A stretch of DNA of 47,127 bases from an uncultured Verrucomicrobia subdivision 3 bacterium (GCA_903913865.1 CAIWMU010000266.1:1-47127); one strand, 5' to 3'. Shown: positions 8,010 through 17,587, counted from the first letter of the stretch. Numbers and translations: made by a program. Notes: a model not told the origin generated them from the sequence alone.

Positions 8010-8098
8010 GGCACAACGCTTTCAACGTTGAAGGCGTATCGCGGATCAAACCCAGCGTGACGTCGCGGACGGCGTGAGCCTGGGTTTTGGGGCAGAAC
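8010..8098 (-). repeat. Worn copy of dispersed hairpin repeat family 1
   Basis: Read on the minus strand it keeps the order of the family 1 module: GGCAGAAC-like edge, AACCCAGG...ACCCAG stem region and the terminal GTTGTGCC edge. Many bases have changed and the hairpins are weaker than in the copies at 4 and 17671. Confidence 0.5.
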
Positions 8099-8316
8099 GC
8101 TGTTGATGTTCCATGCAGGAGGGAAGGGGGGCGGTTTACGTTCTAAAACGTAGAGAGCAAAGGATGTGGAGCGGTGTGGAGAAAGGGGTGGTGGAAGCCG
8201 GGATCTGGGGAGGGGCATTTGGATTTTTCTCTGCGGCTCAACCACCCGGCGGAAGATCGCATCTTTTCAAGCGGGAAGCCTTGCTGGTTGGCTGGGGGTG
8301 GGGGTAACTTGTTGGC

Positions 8317-9951
8317 ATGTCCTCCCCAGAGCTATTTGAAGGAGCTACCGGTCTCAAGGTTGATCTCATTGTCACGAACGGTTTGGTTCACACCATGGAG
8401 CCAGGATACCCGAGGGCGGGGGCGATGGCGGTTATTGGGAGTCGTATCGCAGCGATCGGGAGCACCCGGGATATCGGGATGCTGGCATCCAGCAAAACAA
8501 GGGTGATCGATGCTGGCGGGCGGTTGGTGCTGCCGGGGTTCAACGATTCACATGTTCACTTTCTTGCCGGTGGTTTTTCACTAAACAATCTCGATCTGCG
8601 ATCGGCGGAGAGTCCGGAGGAATTCACCAGGCGTGTGGAGGTGTTTGCCCGGAGTTGTGCTGCCGGGACATGGATCCAGGGCGGGGATTGGGATCATGAG
8701 AATTGGCCGGGAAGTCCGTTGCCAGACCGTTCGATGGTGGATTGTGTGAGTGGACATCCGGTATTTGTGAGCCGTTTGGACGGTCACATGGGGTTGGCGA
8801 ACTCGCTGGCACTCCGATTGGCCGGGGTGACACGGGAAACCAAAGATCCGCCGGGCGGATTGATTGTCAGAGATCCGCGCAGCGGTCAGCCGACGGGGGT
8901 CCTGAAGGATACAGCGATGGATTTCATCACCCGGGTGATCCCACCTCCGGGACCGGAGGAGAGGCACCGCGCGGCGCTGGCGGCCACCCGGCATGCGGCC
9001 GAGCTTGGGGTTACAAGTGTGACGGATGTCTCCGCAGATGATGACATCGGCCTTTATCAGAAAATGGCTGAGGATGGGGAGCTTAAGAACCGGATATATG
9101 GGACTCGATCGATCGTGAATTGGGAGGTTTCGGGTCGGGCAGGTATCAGGGCCGGATTTGGAAACGACTGGGTGAGAACGGGGGGAATCAAGGGCTTTTC
9201 CGACGGAAGCCTCGGATCCCTGACCGCCTTGTTTGTGGATCCGTATGCGGACGATCCGGGCAACCGTGGACTGCTTTTTGACCAGATGTTGCCGGAGGGG
9301 ATCATGCTGGAGCGAACGCTGGGGGCGGACAGGGCGGGGTTGCAGGTGATGATCCACGCCATTGGTGATGCTGCGAACCAGCAGGTGCTGGATATATTCG
9401 CGGCTGTGGCGGAGGCCAACGGACCCCGGGATCGCCGTTGCCGGGTGGAGCATGCGCAGCATCTCCGGCGGGAGGATATTGCCCGTTTTGGCAATCTTGG
9501 AGTGATCGCATCCATGCAGCCGTATCATGCCGCGGATGATGGACGGTGGTGCGAGAAGCGCCTCGGGCGTGAGCGTTGTGCGCAGGCCTACGCCTTCAGA
9601 TCCCTGCTGGATACCGGTGCTGTCCTGGCTTTTGGATCTGACTGGACGGTGGCCCCTCTGAACCCGCTCACCGGCATCAAGGCGTCTGTGACGAGGCAGA
9701 CCTTGGATGGAAAAAATCCCGATGGCTGGGTTCCGGAGGAAAAGATCACAGTGGAGGAGGCGGTAAGGGCCTACACGATGGGGTCGGCATTCGCCGAATT
9801 TGCCGAGCACCAAAAAGGGAGTCTGGTTCCCGGGAAACTCGCCGATTTTGTGATTCTGGAGGAGGACATCTTTGCGATGGATCCCTCCGGCATTGACCGG
9901 GTGCGGGTGCTCTGCACGGTGGTCGGCGGGCGGGTGGTTCACGAGATTTGA
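8317..9951 (+). CDS. Amidohydrolase family 3 protein (YtcJ-like)
   Basis: A 544-residue metal-dependent hydrolase. The first metal-binding pair is in PGFNDSHVHF (H79, H81). Later ligands appear in order: HAIGD, EHAQH and the catalytic Asp in FGSDW. The beta-sandwich flanks that bracket the barrel in this family are visible at both ends (DLIVTNGLVHTM at the start, GKLADFVILEED near the end). The length is typical. No signal peptide, so probably cytoplasmic. The true substrate of YtcJ-like enzymes is mostly unknown, and the neighbours give no hint. Confidence 0.92.
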   Translation: MSSPELFEGATGLKVDLIVTNGLVHTMEPGYPRAGAMAVIGSRIAAIGSTRDIGMLASSKTRVIDAGGRLVLPGFNDSHVHFLAGGFSLNNLDLRSAESPEEFTRRVEVFARSCAAGTWIQGGDWDHENWPGSPLPDRSMVDCVSGHPVFVSRLDGHMGLANSLALRLAGVTRETKDPPGGLIVRDPRSGQPTGVLKDTAMDFITRVIPPPGPEERHRAALAATRHAAELGVTSVTDVSADDDIGLYQKMAEDGELKNRIYGTRSIVNWEVSGRAGIRAGFGNDWVRTGGIKGFSDGSLGSLTALFVDPYADDPGNRGLLFDQMLPEGIMLERTLGADRAGLQVMIHAIGDAANQQVLDIFAAVAEANGPRDRRCRVEHAQHLRREDIARFGNLGVIASMQPYHAADDGRWCEKRLGRERCAQAYAFRSLLDTGAVLAFGSDWTVAPLNPLTGIKASVTRQTLDGKNPDGWVPEEKITVEEAVRAYTMGSAFAEFAEHQKGSLVPGKLADFVILEEDIFAMDPSGIDRVRVLCTVVGGRVVHEI

Positions 9952-10072
9952 TCGACCCGGATCATCTGTTTAGGTGATGGAGGCGACAAAAGATTCGATT
10001 CATGGCTTGGTCGGGAATGTGGGATGATCAGGGAAAGATTGGCCTGGGGATTGTCGAAAGGAACGAACAATT

Positions 10073-13057
10073 ATGACACCATTTGTGAAGCTGAATGCGC
10101 TGAAGCGCCGCCAGGATTGGCTGGAGGCGGAGGTCGTCAAGTGCCGTGAGCAACTTACGGAAATCCAGCAAAGTCTGGCGCTGAACGAAGGGGAGGATTC
10201 TGAGGAACATTCCTACATCCCGATGGCCCCTCAAGTCGTGGGGGGGCTTGAGTGGCAGAAACCGCTGGAAGTCACCGCTGACACCTCCATTCTGCAGGAA
10301 CCTGAACTGCCCCCCCAATCGGCTCATGTTACCCCAGTCCCACCCGTGCTAACCCGGATGGAATCGAAGCCGATCCGAGTGGAGCTAAGCTCCACGGCCC
10401 CCGATGTGGCGTCGGATATGGAGACCGCGCCGCCCCAAGTCCCCGCCGAGGTCCCGGCTCCGTCATCCCTGCACCTTTCGCCCCGCCCCCCGATCGATCG
10501 ACATGCCCCCCCACAACCTCCTGTTTTCAAGCAGATCCCCCCCACGCCCACAGCGACATCGCCGGAAGGCTCGTTCGAGATGCGCCTTGGGACTTATTGG
10601 CTGGTCAGGATCGGGATCGTGATGTTTTTGACGGGGTTGGCGTTTTTTGGGAATTACGCCTACCAGAACTTCATTGCCAATGTGGGACCGGCAGGGAAGA
10701 TCTCCATGCTCTACCTTGTGAGCACGCTTCTTCTTGCTGCCGGATCCTGGTGGAGGCGCAAGGCGGCGAAGGAATCGTTGAGAAACTATGGGCAGGTGCT
10801 GTTTGCGGGAGGGATGGCAGCCATCTATTTCACGACGTATGCAGCCCATCATGTTGAGGCTGTGCGGGTGATCGAAAGCCCGCTGGTGGATGGAACGTTG
10901 CTTCTGGGATGGACCGCCTTCATGGTATGGATGGCGGATCGCAGCAAGCAGGAGGTGCTGGGCTTCTTTTCGCTGGGACTAGCCTATTACACATCCATCA
11001 TCACCCGGGTTGGGGACTTCACACTCTATTCAAACCTGCTGCTGACGGCGGCCTCTGTCTTTTTCCTGATCCGGAACCGGTGGATCGTATTGACGTTTGC
11101 GAGCGTGGCCGCGACCTATTCGGGATACGCCTACTGGAGGTTTTACGACGGAGCGGGCTGGCAATGGGCATCACCGGAAGCCGGGCTTTGGGGAGGGATC
11201 TGCTTCCTGGGCTGCTATTGGGCATTGTTCACTTTGGCGGTGTTCCTGTCGAAGGGGGATGAGTTCAAGAACGAGCGGAGGGCGATGTTTGCAAGCATGA
11301 ACAATGGAATGTTCTTTGCGTTGTTTGTCCTGACGATGATGCAGTCCCGCGCAGGTGGATTCTGGAAGTTCAGCATGGTTTACGGCTCAGTGCTGTTGGC
11401 GCTTGCGGCACTTGCCCGGAAACGGTTCCCGGCAGAGGCGGAGCCCGCAGGCAGTTACCTGACGCAGGGTTTGCTGCTGGTGACGCTGGGCGTGTTCCTG
11501 AAGTTCAGCGGGATGCAGCGCGCCCTCATGCTGGGTGCGGAAAGTGTGATGTTGATCATCATGGGCTGGCAGCGCCCGAGCCTGATCCTGCGGGGCGGGG
11601 GCTATTTCGTGGGCGCACTGGCCACAGCCATGGGGCTGGATGGCATGGCACACGACGATACTGCGGGAGGCTGGACAGGTGTCGGGTTGGGGATCTTCAT
11701 GCTGGTGAATGCCTGGGTGGAGCACCGGAAGCAGCCCTCACCCGGATTCAGGGCCGGACCCGCCTATTTTGGCGCGCTCATGCTCGCCTCATGGGTCAGT
11801 GTGCTCTGGAACAACGCGGCGCCTGTCAACCTGCCCCTGCTGGTGATTACCCTCGGTGTTTTGCTGACCCTCTCGATCCACGTCCTGCGGATCAGGGAGG
11901 TGTCGCTCCTTGCCCAATTGTGCGTGATCCTGGGCAACCTGCTCCCGGTGCTGATGGCGGGCTGGGGTTCGGCCCCGTGGTGGAATGTCGCGTCGATGGC
12001 GGCTTTGAATCTGGTGCTGGTCCATTGGTGGCAGCGGCAGAGGAGCATTCCCGTGGAGGCCCCCGCACCGGATGTGTTCCAGGCCATTTACAGTCTGGCT
12101 GTTGTCGCGTGGGTTCACCACTGGCTGCAGGGCTGGTGGCCCGGGACATCCTGGATGGTCGTCGGCGGGCTGGCTGCGGTGGCATTGACCGCATACGGGG
12201 CCATGACCCGGGCTGGCTGGCTGGCGGTGTGCGCGCAACTGTTCACGCTCGAATTGATTGTTCAGTTTTTCGGCTATCTTGCTGCGGGGCGACCTGGATG
12301 GGGCTGGCCACTCGGCCCGATTGCCACGATGTTCCTGCTCTCCGCCGGAGCGTCGGCATGGCATCGTTTTGGATCCCCCTCAAGCCCGGGCCGGGCGGAG
12401 TTGATCGGTCAATGGGGGTGTGCGTATCGATGGATTGGCATCGGGATGTCGGTCTGGTGGACGCTCGAATTTGTTCCGGACGAATATCGTGTGGCCATCT
12501 TCGGGTTGATCAGCATGTGCCTCTTTGCATGGGCCGGTTATTTCAGGTCCAGAGAACCGGTGTTCGCGAGTCTGGCGTTCATCCTCCCCGGGTTGATCCT
12601 CTACTGGTTGCCGGTGCAGATGGTGCGTCCTGCATATCCGGCGGATTTCATCATCATCCTGGCGGTGATCCTGGAGCAGCGGGTGGCCCGGCGCGCCCCG
12701 AGCCGCTACGGCTTCGCGGATCAGGCACACGCCGCTTACATCCTGGTCGGCGGGTTGTCGCTCTGGCTGTTTCTCTCGCGCAGCATCCTGCAGCACGCCA
12801 GCGGGTTCTATCTCACGGCATCCTGGTCGGTGTTCGCCCTTGCGGCGTTCGGGTTTGGACTCCTCGTCCGGGAGCGGATGTATCGCTGGTTCGGTCTGGG
12901 GGTGCTTGCCTGCGCACTGGCGCGGGTGGTGCTGATTGATGTGTGGCAGCTCGACACGGTATTCCGGATCCTGAGCTTCATGGCGCTGGGGATCGTGTTG
13001 CTCATCCTTGGGTTCTTCTATAACAAGTACCAGGAACGGTTCAAGGAATGGCTCTGA
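10073..13057 (+). CDS. DUF2339 polytopic membrane protein
   Basis: A 994-residue protein. The first 40 residues look like a short coiled coil, then comes a proline-rich linker (about 75-165), and from about 168 (MRLGTYWLVRIGIVMFLTGL) to the end there are more than twenty hydrophobic segments separated by short loops. The entry motif and overall plan match DUF2339 (PF10101). The function of this family is not established; it is an inner-membrane protein. A possible ribosome site AAGGA lies about 10 bases before the ATG. Upstream gap 9952-10072 is empty. Confidence 0.88.
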   Translation: MTPFVKLNALKRRQDWLEAEVVKCREQLTEIQQSLALNEGEDSEEHSYIPMAPQVVGGLEWQKPLEVTADTSILQEPELPPQSAHVTPVPPVLTRMESKPIRVELSSTAPDVASDMETAPPQVPAEVPAPSSLHLSPRPPIDRHAPPQPPVFKQIPPTPTATSPEGSFEMRLGTYWLVRIGIVMFLTGLAFFGNYAYQNFIANVGPAGKISMLYLVSTLLLAAGSWWRRKAAKESLRNYGQVLFAGGMAAIYFTTYAAHHVEAVRVIESPLVDGTLLLGWTAFMVWMADRSKQEVLGFFSLGLAYYTSIITRVGDFTLYSNLLLTAASVFFLIRNRWIVLTFASVAATYSGYAYWRFYDGAGWQWASPEAGLWGGICFLGCYWALFTLAVFLSKGDEFKNERRAMFASMNNGMFFALFVLTMMQSRAGGFWKFSMVYGSVLLALAALARKRFPAEAEPAGSYLTQGLLLVTLGVFLKFSGMQRALMLGAESVMLIIMGWQRPSLILRGGGYFVGALATAMGLDGMAHDDTAGGWTGVGLGIFMLVNAWVEHRKQPSPGFRAGPAYFGALMLASWVSVLWNNAAPVNLPLLVITLGVLLTLSIHVLRIREVSLLAQLCVILGNLLPVLMAGWGSAPWWNVASMAALNLVLVHWWQRQRSIPVEAPAPDVFQAIYSLAVVAWVHHWLQGWWPGTSWMVVGGLAAVALTAYGAMTRAGWLAVCAQLFTLELIVQFFGYLAAGRPGWGWPLGPIATMFLLSAGASAWHRFGSPSSPGRAELIGQWGCAYRWIGIGMSVWWTLEFVPDEYRVAIFGLISMCLFAWAGYFRSREPVFASLAFILPGLILYWLPVQMVRPAYPADFIIILAVILEQRVARRAPSRYGFADQAHAAYILVGGLSLWLFLSRSILQHASGFYLTASWSVFALAAFGFGLLVRERMYRWFGLGVLACALARVVLIDVWQLDTVFRILSFMALGIVLLILGFFYNKYQERFKEWL

Positions 13058-13114
13058 GAGGAGATATCCGGGCGGTTGACTCGGTGGGTGCCGGATTGAC
13101 AGACTGTGGACATC

Positions 13115-14086
13115 ATGAACATGGAACAGGGGTTGAGGAAGAGTGGTTCGCGCCGCAGGTTCATCGTCCAGATCGGGGCGATGGCGGCGGCGGCGACGGT
13201 GCCCGGGTGTCGGTTGCTCGACAAGGGGGACATCTCCGAGCGGATCATCGATATTCATCAACATGCCGGTTATTCGGGGCGAAGTGACGAGGAATTGCTG
13301 GCGCACCAGGCCACGATGGGTGTGACCCGGACGATCCTGCTTCCGGCAGGGAGGCCGATGAACAGCGAATCGACCCACCAGGCGGTTTCGAACGGGTTGC
13401 AGGCGCAATGCCTCGGGAACGAGGCCTGCCGGGCGATCTCCCTGAGGCACCCGGGACGGTTCCTCTTTGCAGCGAACGAGGTGCCTGATGCCCCCGGAGC
13501 GGTGGGGGAGATCGAGAAATATCTGAAGCTGGGAGGGGTGGCGATCGCGGAGCAGAAGTTTGGTCTGGAGTGCGACGCCCCCGAGATGCAGCGGCTCTAT
13601 GTGCTGGCGGCGGATTACAACGTGCCGATCCTGATGCACTGGCAGCACGAGATGTATAACTATGGCTTTGACCGGTTCCACCGGATGCTGGAGAAGCATC
13701 CCCGGACGAGGTTCATCGGCCACGCACAAACCTGGTGGGCGAATGTGGACCAAAACCACACGAACCAGAAAGAACTTTACCCCAAGGGCCCCGTGACGCC
13801 GGGTGGTTGGACGGATGTTTACCTGAGGGATTATCCCAACATGTATGGGGACCTTTCGGCTGGCTCCGGCCTGAATTCACTGACCCGGGATGAGGGGCGG
13901 GCCGTGGAGTTCCTGACCCGGCACCAGGACAAGCTCCTCTACGGGAGCGATTGCAATGACCGGGCGGGATGGGGGGATGCCTGCCAGGGGGCGCAGACCA
14001 TTGCGACCGTCAGACGGCTTGTGCCGGACTTGAAGATCCGCGCAAAGATCTTTGAGGGCAACGCACGGCGTGTTTTTCGGATCTGA
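13115..14086 (+). CDS. Exported amidohydrolase 2 family protein
   Basis: A 323-residue metal-dependent hydrolase. The N-terminus has a twin-arginine signal (SRRRFIVQIGAMAAAATVPGC), and the signal ends in a lipobox-like VPGC, so it may be a Tat lipoprotein. Metal-binding residues appear as DIHQH (H48, H50), MHWQH, FIGHAQ and the barrel-end Asp in YGSDCND, in the order expected for the amidohydrolase 2 (PF04909) family. Start choice is open: GTG 13106 and ATG 13121 are in the same frame. It begins about 58 bp after the DUF2339 gene; whether they share a transcript is unclear. The substrate is unknown. Confidence 0.87.
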   Translation: MNMEQGLRKSGSRRRFIVQIGAMAAAATVPGCRLLDKGDISERIIDIHQHAGYSGRSDEELLAHQATMGVTRTILLPAGRPMNSESTHQAVSNGLQAQCLGNEACRAISLRHPGRFLFAANEVPDAPGAVGEIEKYLKLGGVAIAEQKFGLECDAPEMQRLYVLAADYNVPILMHWQHEMYNYGFDRFHRMLEKHPRTRFIGHAQTWWANVDQNHTNQKELYPKGPVTPGGWTDVYLRDYPNMYGDLSAGSGLNSLTRDEGRAVEFLTRHQDKLLYGSDCNDRAGWGDACQGAQTIATVRRLVPDLKIRAKIFEGNARRVFRI

Positions 14087-14147
14087 CACTTAACCCGCAT
14101 CCATTGTTTCTTGCCCGGGGGCGGGTTTCCTGTCAAATTTTCGGCCA

Positions 14148-15434
14148 ATGTCAGCACTTGCATATTCGCCGATCTTAGTGACACGCAACAGCTGCCGCAT
14201 TTGCGGGAGCCGGGCCCTAACGCCTGTGGTTTCGCTGGGGGACCAGTTTCTCTCCGGTGCATTCGCAAAACCGAATGGTGTGCCGCCGGTGCAACGGCGG
14301 GTGCCGCTGGACCTGGTGCGTTGCGATCCCGCCCTGGATGAGAACGCCTGCGGTCTGGTGCAGCTGCGCCACTCTGTGCCACCCAATGTCCTTTATGCCT
14401 CCTATTGGTACCGCTCCGGGGTGAACCAGACGATGCGGGACAACCTGGCGGGAATCGCCAATGCCGCTGAGGCGACTGTGAAGCTCAAATCCGGCGATCT
14501 CGTTTTGGACATCGGTTGCAACGATGGCACGCTCCTGAAGTCCTACAAGACAAAGGGGATCAAGCGGCTCGGCATTGATCCCTCAAACGTGGTGGAGCAC
14601 GCCCGCGCCGCCGGATTGCAGGTGGTGAACGACTTTTTTTCTGCCGCAGCCCTGCGCTCGGCCTATCCCACGCAGAAACCGAAGGTGATCACCTCGATCG
14701 CCATGTTTTACGATCTTGAGAATCCCCATGCGTTTGTCAGGGACATCAAATCGAGCCTGCATGAGGATGGCATCTGGGTGCTGGAATTGAGCTATCTCCC
14801 CTCGATGCTGGAGATGAACAGTTTCGACACCATCTGCCACGAGCATCTCGAGTATTACTCACTGGCCGCCATGGAGCGGTTGTTTGCCGAAAACGGCCTG
14901 GAGGTCTGGGATGTGATGCTAAACGACGTCAACGGCGGCAGCTTCCGGATTTTTGTCGGGCACGCCGGACGGGTGAAGCCGACCGAGGAAGCCCGGCTAA
15001 GGGTGCAGCAGCTGCGGTTGAAGGAGTTCGACATGGCGATCGATACCGACGCCCCTTATGCCACCTTCCGCAAAGAGATTGAATTGCTGAAGAAGGAGAC
15101 CATCGCGTTCCTGAAAAAGGCGAAGGCACAAAAGAAGCTGGTCCACGGGTATGGGGCCTCCACCAAGGGCAACACGACCCTCCAGTATTATGGGATCACA
15201 CCGGATCTCATGCCGGCGATTGCCGACCGGAACGAGGACAAGTGGGGTTCCCACACCATCGGCACGAACATTCCGATCATTTCCGAGGAGGATTCCCGGA
15301 AGCTGAAGCCGGATTATTATTTCGTGCTGCCCTGGCATTTCATCAACGAGTTCAAACGTCGTGAGACCGAGTTTCTGGCCCGTGGTGGACAGTTTGTGCT
15401 GCCGATGCCGAAACTGACCTTCATTGGCGCCTGA
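14148..15434 (+). CDS. SAM-dependent sugar C-methyltransferase
   Basis: A 428-residue enzyme of the three-domain NDP-sugar C-methyltransferase family (Methyltransf_13 / 23 / 14). The N-terminal zinc-binding set is C16, C19, C59 and C68. The SAM motif DIGCNDG starts at D121. The family active-site signature HEHLEYYS begins at H231. The C-terminal domain has a second Rossmann-like glycine strand, VHGYGASTKGN. These enzymes add a methyl group to a ring carbon of a nucleotide-activated keto-deoxysugar. The next gene, a sugar 4,6-dehydratase relative, begins 1 bp after its stop and could supply such a keto-sugar. First gene of a three-gene cassette. Confidence 0.92.
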   Translation: MSALAYSPILVTRNSCRICGSRALTPVVSLGDQFLSGAFAKPNGVPPVQRRVPLDLVRCDPALDENACGLVQLRHSVPPNVLYASYWYRSGVNQTMRDNLAGIANAAEATVKLKSGDLVLDIGCNDGTLLKSYKTKGIKRLGIDPSNVVEHARAAGLQVVNDFFSAAALRSAYPTQKPKVITSIAMFYDLENPHAFVRDIKSSLHEDGIWVLELSYLPSMLEMNSFDTICHEHLEYYSLAAMERLFAENGLEVWDVMLNDVNGGSFRIFVGHAGRVKPTEEARLRVQQLRLKEFDMAIDTDAPYATFRKEIELLKKETIAFLKKAKAQKKLVHGYGASTKGNTTLQYYGITPDLMPAIADRNEDKWGSHTIGTNIPIISEEDSRKLKPDYYFVLPWHFINEFKRRETEFLARGGQFVLPMPKLTFIGA

Positions 15435-15435
15435 G

Positions 15436-16452
15436 ATGAAGCGCGCGGCCATCACTGGAATCGCAGGGCAGGATGGCACCTATCTGGCGCGGTTCCTGTT
15501 GAGCCGTGGCTATGCGGTGCACGGGATGCTGCAGTTTCCCTGGGACCGCGAGGAGCCGGGATTGCGCCGCCGGTATGCGCCGGAGATGATCTCCACCATC
15601 GGGTGGCAAAACGGATCACTCGAAGACCCCTTTTCCCTCGTTCGCTTTCTCAAGGCGGCCCAGCCGGATGAGATATATCACCTCGCCGGATTGACCGATT
15701 CGCGTCAGAGCTTCATGGTGCCGGAGGAGAGCGTGCTGGCGATCACCCTCGGCACCCTGCGATTGCTGGAGGCGGCGCGGGAGATCTGTCCCAAGGCCCG
15801 CATTTTCATGGCCTCATCCGCCGAGGTCTTTGGCGTTCCTGCAGAGACACCGCAGGATGAGCACACGACCCGCCAGCCGGTGACCCCCTACGGCATCGCC
15901 AAGCTGGCTGCAGACCACTTCGCCCGGTTGCATCGTGAGAAGTATGGCCAGTTCATCAGTGTGGGGATTCTTTACAACCACGAGTCCCCCCTGCGCCCCC
16001 CCAACTACCTGAGTTGCCGCGTGGCGCGGGCAGTGGCGGCGATCCGTCAGGGGAAAGCCCGGGAATTGGAATTGTCCGACATGACGCCCCAGCGGGATTG
16101 GGGGGATGCGCGGGATTTTGTGCGTGGATTCTGGCAATCGCTTCAGGCGGAGAGTTCAGGGGAATACGTTTTTGCCTCCGGTCGCAGTCACACGGTGGCC
16201 GATCTTGTGGAGACAGCCTTCCAGGCGGCGGGCCTGGACTACCGGGAGTTTGTAAAGACCACCGGGCGCGCTCCTGCGGCCACCCAGGTCTCGGCAGGGC
16301 TTTGCGGCAATCCCGCAAAGGCGATGACCACTCTTGGGTGGAAACCCGAATGGAGCTTCACCGACACCATCCGTGACCTTGTGCAGGCGGAACTGGAATC
16401 CCGGCCTGAAATTGACCGTGCAGATCCGTTACCGATTCGAAAACAACCTTAA
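15436..16452 (+). CDS. GDP-mannose 4,6-dehydratase-like SDR enzyme
   Basis: A 338-residue extended short-chain dehydrogenase. The NAD(P) fingerprint ITGIAGQDGTYLA is at residues 6-18, the catalytic set is S128 and E130 (SSAEVFG) with Y152 and K156 (PYGIAK), and the later motifs LYNHESP and QRDWGDARDFV are those of GDP-mannose 4,6-dehydratase. One usual stretch differs: the family NLAAQSHV segment reads HLAGLTDSRQSF here, so the substrate may not be GDP-mannose. I chose ATG 15436, 1 bp after the stop of the C-methyltransferase, over the upstream in-frame TTG at 15424. It likely makes the keto-deoxysugar used by its neighbour. Confidence 0.88.
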   Translation: MKRAAITGIAGQDGTYLARFLLSRGYAVHGMLQFPWDREEPGLRRRYAPEMISTIGWQNGSLEDPFSLVRFLKAAQPDEIYHLAGLTDSRQSFMVPEESVLAITLGTLRLLEAAREICPKARIFMASSAEVFGVPAETPQDEHTTRQPVTPYGIAKLAADHFARLHREKYGQFISVGILYNHESPLRPPNYLSCRVARAVAAIRQGKARELELSDMTPQRDWGDARDFVRGFWQSLQAESSGEYVFASGRSHTVADLVETAFQAAGLDYREFVKTTGRAPAATQVSAGLCGNPAKAMTTLGWKPEWSFTDTIRDLVQAELESRPEIDRADPLPIRKQP

Positions 16453-16466
16453 CAACCTGATTCATC

Positions 16467-17321
16467 ATGTTCGCCATATCCGGTTTTGCAAAGCAATCCA
16501 TCCGCAAGTTCCTGGCCTTTCCGTCCAATGTGGACCGGTTGACCATGCTCCAGCAGCACCAGTTCATCCACACCTTGCTTGCCGAGCCGCGCTATGCAGA
16601 CCCCAAGCGCCTGAACAAATTTGAGCAGCAGGTCTTCTCGCAAAACGGGGAGGACGGGGTTCTGGCGGAGATTTTCCGCCGCATCGGCACCACGGACAAA
16701 TACTTTCTGGAGATCGGCGTCGGGGACGGGCTTGAGAACAACACGACATTCTTCCTGGCGCAGGGCTGGAAGGGTGTTTGGATTGATGGGGATCAGGCAG
16801 GACTGGCGAAGGCGCGGAGCCACTTCTGGCAGCCGATCAAGCGGGGCGATCTGGTGATCCGCGAAGCGATGGTGACTGCGGAGAACATCAAGGGGATGCT
16901 TGAGGAGTTGAAGGTTCCGGTGGAGTTCGACCTCTTCTCGCTCGACATCGATCGTAATACCTGGTATATCTGGAACGTCCTGCGCCACCTCCGTCCCCGG
17001 GTGATCGTGGTCGAATACAACTCAACATTCCCGGCCGGGATGGATTGGAAGGTTGAGTATGATGCGAACCGCTGCCACAACTGCACCGCCTACATGGGCG
17101 CGAGCTTGAAGGCCTACGAAACCCTTGGGCGCGAGACCGGCTACTCCCTGGTCGGGTGTGAGCTGGGAGGGATCAATGCATTTCTGGTGAGGAATGATCT
17201 TCTTGGGGACAAGTTCTGCGCCCCATACACCTCCGAAAATCATTACGAACCGCCCCGCTTTTTCCTGCTGCGCCGGGATGGACATCCCCGTTGCTACACG
17301 GATATTCCGCAGCCGGTTTGA
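16467..17321 (+). CDS. SAM methyltransferase-like protein, FkbM-type context
   Basis: A 284-residue protein with a class I SAM-binding motif FLEIGVGDG at residues 80-88, preceded by FSQNGEDGVLAEIF (57-70). A later LDID strand and a VVEYN strand fit the methyltransferase fold. It begins 14 bp after the dehydratase-like gene and is probably the third gene of the same transcript. In sugar and envelope loci such proteins often O-methylate a glycan, but that is inference. I do not know the exact subfamily. Confidence 0.75.
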   Translation: MFAISGFAKQSIRKFLAFPSNVDRLTMLQQHQFIHTLLAEPRYADPKRLNKFEQQVFSQNGEDGVLAEIFRRIGTTDKYFLEIGVGDGLENNTTFFLAQGWKGVWIDGDQAGLAKARSHFWQPIKRGDLVIREAMVTAENIKGMLEELKVPVEFDLFSLDIDRNTWYIWNVLRHLRPRVIVVEYNSTFPAGMDWKVEYDANRCHNCTAYMGASLKAYETLGRETGYSLVGCELGGINAFLVRNDLLGDKFCAPYTSENHYEPPRFFLLRRDGHPRCYTDIPQPV

Positions 17322-17370
17322 CGGGTGCCCGGGTGGATGATGGGCGTTGACCGATCTCCCGGTCGTTGCA

Positions 17371-17459
17371 CCGCCACAACCCCTTTGGGGTTGTTGATAT
17401 ATTTGGATTTCACCCAGGGTAGCGCCTCGGCGGCGCAACCCTGGGCTTTGTGGCAGAAT
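17371..17459 (-). repeat. Dispersed hairpin repeat, family 1, copy 3 (inverted)
   Basis: The reverse complement matches the copies at 4 and 17671 over both hairpins, including the CCCAGGGTAGCGCC / GGCGCAACCCTGGG stem. It forms an inverted pair with the forward copy at 17671, pointing outward, about 210 bp apart. Confidence 0.78.
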
Positions 17460-17563
17460 CCACTTCGGGATTCCCCGAGAGGGATTTTCCAACGTCTCCC
17501 CCATCTGCATTCATCCGCGCCAGTGGCATCTCTTTCTGTAAAGTGCAAGCCGCACGGGGCACA

Positions 17564-17587
17564 CAAAAAGTGAGGACCTGACCCCAT
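17564..17587. repeat. Short motif resembling a RAYT element end
   Basis: ACAAAAAGTGAGGACCTGACCCC is nearly the same as TCAAAAGTGAGGACTGACCCC at 36281-36301. The TGACCCC core also ends the RAYT remnant at 32012-32306 and recurs near 40582. No transposase is next to it. It lies in the middle of the 17322-17981 gap. Confidence 0.45.

Noticed and set aside
8581-9942. A 453-residue open frame on the minus strand
   Set aside because: It lies entirely opposite a well-supported amidohydrolase gene, and its translation is His/Arg/Pro-rich as expected for the antisense of a GC-rich gene.
11791-12939. A 382-residue open frame within the DUF2339 gene in another frame
   Set aside because: The DUF2339 frame shows regular membrane helices throughout; the other frame is rich in Gly, Arg and Cys without a pattern.
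12380-13759. A 459-residue minus-strand open frame across the DUF2339 / amidohydrolase boundary
   Set aside because: It overlaps two genes with clear motifs, and its composition is that of an antisense shadow.
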